From contig CANJWU010000010.1 in the NCBI GenBank assembly GCA_947478655.1, forward strand, positions 1 to 13,275: 13,275 nucleotides of DNA, in the 5' to 3' direction. Both the position numbers and the translations under genes were made by a program. Origin of the DNA: Sphingobacteriales bacterium (GTDB lineage Bacteria > Bacteroidota > Bacteroidia > Sphingobacteriales > Sphingobacteriaceae). The number at the start of each line of letters is the position of its first letter. Position 1 is the first letter of the stretch. Shown here in pieces: positions 1-6,323 of the stretch. The notes under the pieces were generated by a model, which ran no database searches, was not told where the DNA came from, and worked only from the letters and a program-made list of their open reading frames with translations.

Positions 1-701
1 ATGAAGTCTAATTGTGCATCTGTTATATTGTAACGCATCATACCTGATAGCTTTACAATAGCATTTGCTGTCTCGTCAGATTTCTTGAGCGCTAAGGAAT
101 AGATACTATTTAAAGTATTGAATAAAAAGTGAGGGTTAATTTGAGATTTTAAATATGCTAGTTCAGCTGCTAATTTTTCTTTTTCAGTTTGTTTGTATCT
201 ACTTTGTAATTTTATGGCAACGGCAATTACAAACACAGAAATAAATAAAAATAAATCATCTTCCCAATGTCCAGGCCCATGGTTCCTTTTACCTTCTGGT
301 TCTCGAAATTCTCTACTTTCAGGAGTTAATGCTTTGTTTTTTATTTCTTCTTTGTTTAAAGTGATAAATTCATTATTTGGTCCATGACGATGTGGAGGAT
401 GGCTACCTTTTGTTTCTACAATAATTGGCGGAATGATTGTAATAATTGCACTTAAAATAAAGAAAAGAAAAAATGTCAAGTATTTTCTTGAAAAGAATTT
501 CGGAATTAAAAAGTAATAGCTGAAATAAAAAAATATGGTTAATAACCCATTTGCAATTAGATTTTTTAAAAGCATAAAATCTAATTCGTCCATTTTTTGT
601 TGTCCTGGAAATGGATATGGTTTTAGTAAAAATGGAGCCAACATAAAAATACAAATACAAACAATTTGTATCCAGAGTGACTTTCTTGAATTATTGATCA
701 T
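1..701 (-). CDS. LytS/YehU-type sensor histidine kinase (partial, C-terminus off the left edge)
   Basis: Membrane sensor kinase of the His_kinase (PF06580) family, which normally phosphorylates a LytTR response regulator. The 233 visible residues contain four likely membrane segments (about 8-26, 43-66, 74-96 and 149-165). An A/E/K-rich linker follows, then the phosphoacceptor motif QINPHFLFNTLNSIYSLA at about 187-204, with the likely phosphorylated His at 191. The ATPase half lies beyond position 1. With a cytoplasmic N-terminus, residues 97-148 should be periplasmic. This loop carries SHPPHRHGP (100-108) and NHGPGH (140-145), five His in all. The ATG at 699-701 is the only start codon before an in-frame stop at 744-746. 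The gene lies 86 bases after the exporter ATPase on the same strand, with no terminator or clear promoter between them, so co-transcription is likely. The partner regulator is probably just outside the window. Family call is firm; the stimulus is unknown. Confidence 0.92.
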   Translation of the reverse strand, partial: MINNSRKSLWIQIVCICIFMLAPFLLKPYPFPGQQKMDELDFMLLKNLIANGLLTIFFYFSYYFLIPKFFSRKYLTFFLFFILSAIITIIPPIIVETKGSHPPHRHGPNNEFITLNKEEIKNKALTPESREFREPEGKRNHGPGHWEDDLFLFISVFVIAVAIKLQSRYKQTEKEKLAAELAYLKSQINPHFLFNTLNSIYSLALKKSDETANAIVKLSGMMRYNITDAQLDF

Positions 702-787
702 CTTTAAATTTAAAAGAAAAGATGAACGATTCGAAGTTGAAGTTTAATTTTGAGATAAATCCTTGTTATTTGTAGTTATTAGTGATT

Positions 788-1468
788 TTATTGACGAATA
801 ATACGCCCATCTGCCATCTCAATTATCCTTTTGGTATTGGCCGCAAAGCTTTGGTCGTGGGTTACAATCAATAATGTTTGATGGTATACTTCTGCTAGCT
901 CTTTAAAAATATCAAATACAATTAAACTGTTTTTGTTGTCCAGATTTCCGGTAGGTTCGTCGCCCATAATAATTAGCGGATCGTTGATTAAGGAGCGAGC
1001 AATGGATACTCTTTGTTTTTGTCCACCCGATAATTGATTCGCTTTTTTTAAAGCTTCATTTTCAATACCCAACATCTTAAGTTTTTCCATGGCACGATGC
1101 TCCACTTCTTCTCTGCTATATTTATTTAATTTCAGACCGGGTAACATTACATTTTCTAAAACATTAAATTCATTTAATAAATAATGAAATTGAAAAACAA
1201 ATCCAATGTATTCATTTCTAACAATGGCTAATTCGCTTTCTTTTTTATTTCTCATTAATTCACCGTTGATAAATAGATCTCCTTGATACTCGGTATCCAT
1301 AGTAGATAGGATATACAACAAAGTGGATTTACCGCAGCCCGACTTTCCAATCACAGATACAAATTCCCCTTTTTTAATTTCAAAAGTGATGTCTGATAAA
1401 ATTTTTACATCTACCGGATCGTGAAAACTTTTTTGAATGTCTTTGGCTGATAAAATTATTTCTGACAT
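788..1468 (-). CDS. ABC transporter ATP-binding protein (LolD/MacB/DevA-type)
   Basis: Cytoplasmic ATPase that powers the permease encoded just upstream in the operon. All ABC motifs are intact in 226 residues: Walker A GKSGCGKST (41-49), Q-loop Gln93 in VFQF, signature LSGGQ (146-150), Walker B with MGDEPTGNLD (catalytic Glu171) and the switch His204 in VTHD. EPTGNLD is typical of the MacB/LolD/FtsE branch, whose members drive periplasmic mechanotransmission instead of substrate passage through the membrane. Length is normal for a stand-alone ATPase of this branch. The ATG follows the permease stop by one base, with AGAGGT about 8 bases upstream as a possible ribosome site inside the permease end. 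The substrate cannot be read from this subunit. Confidence 0.95.
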   Translation of the reverse strand: MSEIILSAKDIQKSFHDPVDVKILSDITFEIKKGEFVSVIGKSGCGKSTLLYILSTMDTEYQGDLFINGELMRNKKESELAIVRNEYIGFVFQFHYLLNEFNVLENVMLPGLKLNKYSREEVEHRAMEKLKMLGIENEALKKANQLSGGQKQRVSIARSLINDPLIIMGDEPTGNLDNKNSLIVFDIFKELAEVYHQTLLIVTHDQSFAANTKRIIEMADGRIIRQ

Positions 1469-1469
1469 G

Positions 1470-2726
1470 TTATTTACCTCTAATGATCGTGACAGGGTCT
1501 ATTTTACTTGCTTTTCTGGCAGGGAAAAAACCGGCCATATAAGTAGTGACTAAGGAAAATACGATACCAATAATATAAAATAAGGGTTTATAATTAACCG
1601 GAAAAGTTTTAATGGTTGGCAGCGAAGCGGTGTTGAATGGAATATTATCAATGATAACAGAAAATCCAAAACCAAAAAGCAGGCCTAACAGACCTCCAAA
1701 AATACCAATGCTCAAAGCAATATAAATAAATATTTTTTTTACATCCGAACCAGAAAAACCTGTAGCTTTTAAAATGGCAATCGTATCCATTTTTTCGTAA
1801 ATCAACATGTTTAGGATATTGTATATTCCAAATCCTGCAACGATAAGCAATACCACACCTACCGAATAGGATATAATAGTTCTCACGGTGCTGCCAGTTT
1901 CAAATTGTGAATTAGCCGTTTGTATATCTTCTGCATCGCAATCAAAAAGTAAAGCGTATTCTTTGGCAATTTTTGGCGCTTGCTTAATATCTTTTAGTTT
2001 AACTTGTATATCGGTTAAGTAATTATTCGACTTGCCCATTAATTTTTGAGCAGTAGCCACCGAGGTATAGCTTTGCACTAAATCTAAATCTTTTAGACCC
2101 GATTGAAAAACACCTACCACCTTTAAGCGCATTAAATTACCATCGGTTGTATTTATTTGGACTACATCGCCAATGTTCGCCATGAGTTTTTCGGCGAGTC
2201 CTTTACCGAGTATAATACTGTTAGGGACATTTTTTAAATCAATGGCTTTGCCTGCAGTTACATAGTCTTTAAAAGAAAATAATTTGCTTTCTGCAGCTAC
2301 TTCAATCCCATTAATGCTTCCAGTGATAGCTAAAGTGCCATAAGTAAAAAATACTTGCGCGTTTATTTTTGGCGCATAGCCTAATATGCGGGGGTCTTTG
2401 TCTAAGGTTTCGAATATAGCAACTGTATTATAAATAGATTGACGACTACTGCTCGATTTAATCGAATTGATAAAATTGTAGCTGTCTTTATACTCATTGC
2501 TTAAATTGATAACCTGTTTTTTGCTTGGTTTAACTTCGTGATAAATACGAACATGCGCAGTTCTATTTAAAATCAAACCATCTAACAAATCATTTAAACC
2601 GTTCATAAAACTAAGAAGTGTTACAAACATGGAAATACTGAAAGTCACACCTATGGCAGCTACTAGCGTTTGCTTCCATCTGGCAAGCAATAGTTCTTTG
2701 GCTATTTTTACTAATAGATTTGACAT
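1470..2726 (-). CDS. ABC transporter permease, FtsX/MacB_PCD fold (LolC/DevC-like)
   Basis: Inner-membrane subunit with the four-helix layout of type VII ABC systems: TM1 about 20-42, a large periplasmic domain about 45-280 (MacB_PCD-like), then TM2 283-308, TM3 331-359 and TM4 380-401. The cytoplasmic coupling segment EKMDTIAILKATGFS (311-325) and the C-terminal FFPARKASKIDPVTIIRGK (400-418) are hallmarks of FtsX/LolC/MacB permeases. At 418 residues it matches the stand-alone permeases of LolCDE and DevBCA and is shorter than MacB, which carries its ATPase in the same chain. Only one permease gene is present, so it probably forms a homodimer, unlike LolC plus LolE. The start abuts the stop of the membrane-fusion gene with no gap (TAAATG), so translational coupling is likely. 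Confidence 0.93.
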   Translation of the reverse strand: MSNLLVKIAKELLLARWKQTLVAAIGVTFSISMFVTLLSFMNGLNDLLDGLILNRTAHVRIYHEVKPSKKQVINLSNEYKDSYNFINSIKSSSSRQSIYNTVAIFETLDKDPRILGYAPKINAQVFFTYGTLAITGSINGIEVAAESKLFSFKDYVTAGKAIDLKNVPNSIILGKGLAEKLMANIGDVVQINTTDGNLMRLKVVGVFQSGLKDLDLVQSYTSVATAQKLMGKSNNYLTDIQVKLKDIKQAPKIAKEYALLFDCDAEDIQTANSQFETGSTVRTIISYSVGVVLLIVAGFGIYNILNMLIYEKMDTIAILKATGFSGSDVKKIFIYIALSIGIFGGLLGLLFGFGFSVIIDNIPFNTASLPTIKTFPVNYKPLFYIIGIVFSLVTTYMAGFFPARKASKIDPVTIIRGK

Positions 2727-3818
2727 TTATTTTAAAGGTTTTAAAATAATATCTCCTTTTTTCAAACCAGCAAGTACTTCTACTTTATCGTAATCTTTTA
2801 ATCCTGTTTGAATGCTAATGATGTTTTTATTTGCAAGCACCACTTGGCTATCGTTTAGCATAAAATTTCGGGGAATCAATAAAACATTCGATTTTTTTTG
2901 AATAACAATATTGGCTTCGCTAGTTAAATTGGGATATAAATTAGCTGGTTGCGAAATCAAATCGGCTTCTACATCAAAAGATTTTGATCTTTCATTCATG
3001 ATAGGATTTATTTTTTTGATGACGGCTTCGAACACTTTGCCTTTATAGCTATCCAGTTTATAAAACAGGTGTTGACCTATGCGAATATTGCTTATATCAT
3101 ACTCATCTACCTGCAGTGCTAAAATAAATTTTCCGGCTGCACCTATAACAGCTATAGGGCTTTGTGGGTTTATTAATTCTCCTTTTTCTTTCAGAATACT
3201 AAATACTTTGCCATTGAGCTCACTCCTAATTTCAAAATCATTTTGTAAACTTTCGCTAATGGCTAAGTTATTTTTTGCTTGTTGATCGGCTAATTTTAAT
3301 TGTTTTTTTAAATCTTGGTATTTTAATAATGCAGAAGTGTAATTATTTTTAGAATTTTTATAATTTAATTCTTTTTGTTCTAATTCTATTTGACTTCCGG
3401 CTTGTTGCAACCAGAGGTTTTGTTGTCTGGTATATACTAAAGAATCAAGGCGCAATTTATTTTTTGCATTTTCAATGGTAGCCAATAAATCTTTTAATTT
3501 ATTTTGATTAGATTTTAGTTCATTAAAGTCGGAAAGTAATTTTGCATTGTTTGTGCTGAGTGTTGCGTTTTCGCTTTTTATTTTTAAAATCACTTGATTT
3601 TTTTTCACTGTTTGCCCGGCCTCCACTAAAATTTCGGAAAGCGTACCAGTCACTTTTGCATATACTTGATATTGCTGATCACTTTTAATGCTTCCGGAAG
3701 CATATACCGATTCAGAGATAGCAGATTCGATTACTTCCGTACTTTCTTGTTTTTGAGCACAAGACATAAAAAGTGTGCTACATAGGAATAGGAAAATATA
3801 CGCTGATTGGGTTTTCAT
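2727..3818 (-). CDS. HlyD/MacA-family periplasmic adaptor (membrane-fusion) lipoprotein
   Basis: Periplasmic adaptor that should link the FtsX-type permease to an outer-membrane TolC-like channel; no such channel gene is in the window. I chose the ATG at 3816-3818 (363 aa) because it gives a compact lipoprotein signal, MKTQSAYIFLFLCSTLFMSC, with the acylated Cys at 20. An in-frame ATG at 3858-3860 would add 14 residues (MIKFTVKSSYKYTT) and is less natural. Following the signal are the first lipoyl half (about 50-84, with GTLSEILVEAGQTVKKNQVI), a long Q/K/N-rich coiled-coil hairpin (about 91-191), the second lipoyl half (about 198-226, NGKVFSILKEKGELI) and a beta-barrel domain (about 232-311). 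No acidic residues follow the Cys (CAQKQ), so a surface-export signal is absent and a periplasmic location fits. It is the first gene of the exporter operon, as devB is in devBCA. Confidence 0.92.
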   Translation of the reverse strand: MKTQSAYIFLFLCSTLFMSCAQKQESTEVIESAISESVYASGSIKSDQQYQVYAKVTGTLSEILVEAGQTVKKNQVILKIKSENATLSTNNAKLLSDFNELKSNQNKLKDLLATIENAKNKLRLDSLVYTRQQNLWLQQAGSQIELEQKELNYKNSKNNYTSALLKYQDLKKQLKLADQQAKNNLAISESLQNDFEIRSELNGKVFSILKEKGELINPQSPIAVIGAAGKFILALQVDEYDISNIRIGQHLFYKLDSYKGKVFEAVIKKINPIMNERSKSFDVEADLISQPANLYPNLTSEANIVIQKKSNVLLIPRNFMLNDSQVVLANKNIISIQTGLKDYDKVEVLAGLKKGDIILKPLK

Positions 3819-3888
3819 GGTAGTATATTTATAGCTTGATTTAACGGTAAATTTAATCATTATATAATTTAGATTATTTATAAATTAT

Positions 3889-3896
3889 TATCTTTG
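3889..3896 (+). promoter_or_regulatory. Bacteroidota-type -7 box upstream of the DUF1456 gene
   Basis: TATCTTTG matches the Bacteroidota -7 consensus TAnnTTTG exactly and ends 18 bases before the ATG at 3915. No TTG is seen 17-23 bases upstream; the region is very AT-rich. It would drive the DUF1456-SPFH pair. The divergent exporter operon must have its promoter in the same gap of about 100 bases, but I saw no good -7 match for it. Confidence 0.5.
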
Positions 3897-3914
3897 AGTA
3901 CATTAAAATAGAGC

Positions 3915-4169
3915 ATGAGCAATAACGATATTTTTAAAAAATTAAGAGTGGCGCTGCAGCTCAGAAACGATCAAATTATCGAAATTCTGAGTTTGGTTAA
4001 TTTCAGAATTACCCCAACAGAATTATCCGCTTTTTTTAGAGCCGAAGATCACCCCAATTTCAAGCCTTGTGGAGATCAAATTTTAAGGAATTTTTTAAAT
4101 GGCTTGATCATACATAAAAGAGGTCCGATGGAGAATCCAGCGGAATCAACAGAAACTAAAAAACTATAA
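3915..4169 (+). CDS. Single-repeat DUF1456 (YehS-like) protein
   Basis: An 84-residue protein that matches, from memory of the E. coli sequence, one half of YehS, a DUF1456 protein of unknown function with two tandem repeats in about 156 residues. The shared pattern is N-[IV]-[LF]-KKLR-[IV]-A near the N-terminus, a central FR-[IV] and FFRAEDHPNF (about 40-49), and CGDQILRNFLNGLI (about 52-65). The closer match is to the second YehS repeat, which has APDHKNFRECGDQFLRYFLRGL. The C-terminal tail is short and polar (MENPAESTETKKL). No signal peptide or membrane segment is seen, so it is probably cytoplasmic. It is the first gene of a pair with the SPFH protein, 2 bases apart. The fold is small and helical by appearance; no catalytic motif is visible. 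Confidence 0.85.
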   Translation: MSNNDIFKKLRVALQLRNDQIIEILSLVNFRITPTELSAFFRAEDHPNFKPCGDQILRNFLNGLIIHKRGPMENPAESTETKKL

Positions 4170-4171
4170 TT

Positions 4172-5077
4172 ATGGTATTTATTATTTTAGGCGCTATTGT
4201 ATTATTGATAGGCCGTTCATTTTTAGCAAAGAATCCGCAATTTGGAAAATCACAATCAGTGGTTTATTTTTCGGCAGGAGTATTATTTTTATTAGGCTTA
4301 AGCACCTCTGTGTTTAAAATGATTGATGCCGGTCAGGTTGGCGTGCAATCTATGTTTGGAAAAGTAAGTCAATCAACTTTACCTAGTGGAATGAATGTAA
4401 TTAATCCATTAATGGATGTTACCTTGTTTGATATTAAAACGCAAAACTATACCATGTCTGGCGTGCACGACGAAGGCGATAAAAGTGGTGATGACGCGAT
4501 CAGGGTTTTAACAGCCGATGGTTTAGAGGTGGTGGTAGATTTAACAGTTTTATTTAAAATTTTACCTTCAGAAGCACCCCGAATTTTACAAGAAATAGGA
4601 CCTAATTATTTAGATAAAATTGTTAGACCCATTACTAGAACTAAAATTAGAGATAATGCTGTTTATTATGATGCGGTTGCATTGTACTCCACTAAGAGAG
4701 ATGAATTTCAATCACGCATTTATAATAGTATTGCTTCCGATTTTAAAAAGAGAGGCTTGGTATTAGAGCAATTATTGGTAAGAAACATTACCCTGCCGGT
4801 ATCGGTTAAAGTAACCATTGAATCTAAAATCAATGCAGAACAAGATGCACAAAAAATGCAATTTGTATTACAAAAAGAAAAACAAGAAGCGGAGCGTAAA
4901 CGAGTAGAAGCGCAAGGTATAGCCGATTACCAAAGAATACTAAGTACTGGTTTAAGCGACAAACAATTGCAGTATGAAATGATTAAAGCACAAAAAGAAA
5001 TCGCTACCTCGCCCAATACGAAAGTGATTATTATTGGCAATAGTAAAGGAATGCCTATTATGCTTGGAGACAAGTAA
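4172..5077 (+). CDS. SPFH/prohibitin-family membrane protein
   Basis: Membrane-anchored SPFH (stomatin, prohibitin, flotillin, HflK/C) protein of 301 residues. Two hydrophobic stretches lie at the N-terminus (about 2-18 and 30-48). The SPFH domain then runs from about 51 to 220: it opens with IDAGQVGVQSMFGKV, has the prohibitin-like PSGMNVINPLMDVTLFDIKTQ (71-91), and includes the RPITRTKIRD segment (152-161). A charged coiled coil follows (about 219-250, NAEQDAQKMQFVLQKEKQEAERKR), typical of ring oligomerisation. The C-terminus ends in a hydrophobic VIIIGNSKGMPIMLGDK. Family members form large membrane cages that modulate proteases or organise membrane domains; the partner here is unknown. 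No NfeD-type or FtsH gene is adjacent. The start lies 2 bases after the DUF1456 stop. Confidence 0.9.
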   Translation: MVFIILGAIVLLIGRSFLAKNPQFGKSQSVVYFSAGVLFLLGLSTSVFKMIDAGQVGVQSMFGKVSQSTLPSGMNVINPLMDVTLFDIKTQNYTMSGVHDEGDKSGDDAIRVLTADGLEVVVDLTVLFKILPSEAPRILQEIGPNYLDKIVRPITRTKIRDNAVYYDAVALYSTKRDEFQSRIYNSIASDFKKRGLVLEQLLVRNITLPVSVKVTIESKINAEQDAQKMQFVLQKEKQEAERKRVEAQGIADYQRILSTGLSDKQLQYEMIKAQKEIATSPNTKVIIIGNSKGMPIMLGDK

Positions 5078-5090
5078 TAAAATAGGATCA

Positions 5091-5130
5091 AAAAAAAATA
5101 GCCTTGCAATTTTGCAAGGCTATTTTTTTT
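5091..5130. terminator. Bidirectional intrinsic terminator
   Basis: A near-perfect inverted repeat: A-tract plus ATAGCCTTGCA on the left pairs with TGCAAGGCTAT plus a T-tract on the right, around a four-base loop (5109-5112). The stem can reach about 18 bp if the A/T tracts pair. It has a U-run on either strand, so it can end the plus-strand SPFH transcript and the converging minus-strand ferritin-VIT transcript. It starts 14 bases past the SPFH stop and ends 14 bases before the ferritin-VIT stop codon. Confidence 0.93.
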
Positions 5131-5143
5131 AGCTTTCCAATTT

Positions 5144-6247
5144 TTAACCTGCAATAGATACGCCTATTAGTTTTCCTATTCCAAAAGTAATAGCAGCAGC
5201 AGCTAATCCAAATAGCACTTGTCTAAATCCAGAATACCAAATATTTTTACCTGTGAATAAAGTAATAGCCGCACCAATTAGAAATAATCCAAATGCACTG
5301 GCTATTACACAAACAATTATAGCGGTATAACCAGTCAAGAATAAAAATGGAAGTAAAGGAATAATAGCGCCAATGGCAAAAAGAATAAAGGAATAAACCG
5401 CTGCTTCCATGGCAGAACCGTGTAATTCTTCGGGGTTAATTCCCAATTCTTCTTTAATTAATATTTGGTGTGCAAGCGTTTTATCTTGCATAATTTCGTT
5501 GGCCATTTCTTTGGCTTGTGCTTCAGGAATTCCTTTAGCCATATAGATTAAAGCCAATTCTCTTTTTTCACCTTCCGGATTATTTTCTAATTCATCCATC
5601 TCTAATTCCATTTGGTTTTCGTAAAGTTCTTGCGAACTTTTTACCGAAATCCATTCGCCTAAAGACATTGATAATGCGCCGGCTAATAATCCTGCAATAC
5701 CTGCTAATGCGACTCCTGCTTGGCTTGCGCTTGCGCCAGCCACACCCATTACTAAACTAAAATTAGACACTAAGCCATCGTTGCCACCTAAAACGGCTGC
5801 TCTCAATGCATTACCACCAACCGATCGATGGCGACTTTCGAATTTTGCAACAGAACTTCCAGTAGCTTCTTTTTCTTGCTCTAATAAAGTACGTAATATT
5901 TTTACATGGTTTGTTTCCGTTCCAGTTAATGGAATTTGCATACTTCTTTTCGCATTGACTACTGCATTGGCTAATACTTTTTCGGTATCCATTAATATAC
6001 CCAATACATAATCGTAGCTAAATGTTTTACCTATAAAATTTAAAGTCTTGGCTCTAAACGAAGGGCCAGGAAGTGTTACAGGCCTATGACTATCTAATTG
6101 CTCTAAAAAAGCAATGGCATGTCCTGCCTCAATTTCACTCATTTGTTTGAAGACATTTGCAACGGCTACATCAGATTCGTTGGCAGCAAGTTTTGCATAT
6201 AAATAACTTGCATCGACTTCGGTTTGTATACTTGAATTCTTTATCAT
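5144..6247 (-). CDS. Ferritin-like domain fused to VIT1/CCC1 transporter (MbfA-like, probable iron exporter)
   Basis: Two-domain membrane protein of 367 residues. Residues 1 to about 138 form a rubrerythrin/ferritin-like four-helix bundle with a full set of likely di-iron ligands: Glu10, Glu40-x-x-His43, Glu89 and Glu111-x-x-His114. Residues about 145-367 are a VIT1/CCC1 transporter. GGNDGLVSNFSLVMGVAGAS (154-173) is its signature. The next segment ends in GEWISVKSSQELYENQ (197-212). An acidic cytosolic metal-binding hairpin covers about 205-275, and the last three membrane helices lie at about 281-303, 307-330 and 341-363. In the known relative MbfA of alpha-proteobacteria, this layout oxidises or senses iron and exports it from the cytoplasm. 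That role is inferred here; manganese is an alternative. The gene stands alone between a terminator and its own promoter. Confidence 0.93.
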   Translation of the reverse strand: MIKNSSIQTEVDASYLYAKLAANESDVAVANVFKQMSEIEAGHAIAFLEQLDSHRPVTLPGPSFRAKTLNFIGKTFSYDYVLGILMDTEKVLANAVVNAKRSMQIPLTGTETNHVKILRTLLEQEKEATGSSVAKFESRHRSVGGNALRAAVLGGNDGLVSNFSLVMGVAGASASQAGVALAGIAGLLAGALSMSLGEWISVKSSQELYENQMELEMDELENNPEGEKRELALIYMAKGIPEAQAKEMANEIMQDKTLAHQILIKEELGINPEELHGSAMEAAVYSFILFAIGAIIPLLPFLFLTGYTAIIVCVIASAFGLFLIGAAITLFTGKNIWYSGFRQVLFGLAAAAITFGIGKLIGVSIAG

Positions 6248-6280
6248 CTTTTTTAAATTACAATCTCCTGCTTGTTAGGT

Positions 6281-6288
6281 CAAAGCTA
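6281..6288 (-). promoter_or_regulatory. Bacteroidota-type -7 box of the ferritin-VIT gene
   Basis: Reads TAGCTTTG on the minus strand, an exact match to TAnnTTTG, 33 bases before the ATG of the ferritin-VIT gene. No TTG was found at the expected -33 distance. A 12-base palindrome lies immediately upstream. Confidence 0.5.
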
Positions 6289-6295
6289 TCATTTT

Positions 6296-6307
6296 AAAAG
6301 CGCTTTT
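6296..6307. repeat. Perfect 12-base palindrome upstream of the ferritin-VIT promoter
   Basis: AAAAGCGCTTTT is a perfect palindrome without a spacer. It sits 7 bases upstream of the -7 box, where a spacer or -33 element would lie, and 16 bases before the end of the galactanase gene. With no loop it is a poor hairpin, so a dimeric regulator site is more plausible than a terminator. Chance occurrence in AT-rich DNA is possible. Confidence 0.35.
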
Positions 6308-6323
6308 GCTAAGTGCTTCCTTA

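Noticed and set aside
193..747. Plus- and minus-strand frames of 64-85 codons at 193-387, 403-660 and 535-747
   Set aside because: All lie in other frames of the partial LytS-type kinase, whose protein has clear family motifs and membrane helices across the same stretch.
788..2726. Permease and ATPase as LolCDE
   Set aside because: Only one permease is present and the operon begins with a membrane-fusion adaptor, which LolCDE does not use.
3915..4169. DUF1456 gene as a truncated pseudogene of a two-repeat yehS
   Set aside because: The repeat is complete, the frame is clean, a promoter box precedes it and the next gene follows in 2 bases, so a natural one-repeat form is more likely.
6296..6307. 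AAAAGCGCTTTT as a terminator for the galactanase gene
   Set aside because: The palindrome has no loop and only four G/C bases, so it would make a poor hairpin.
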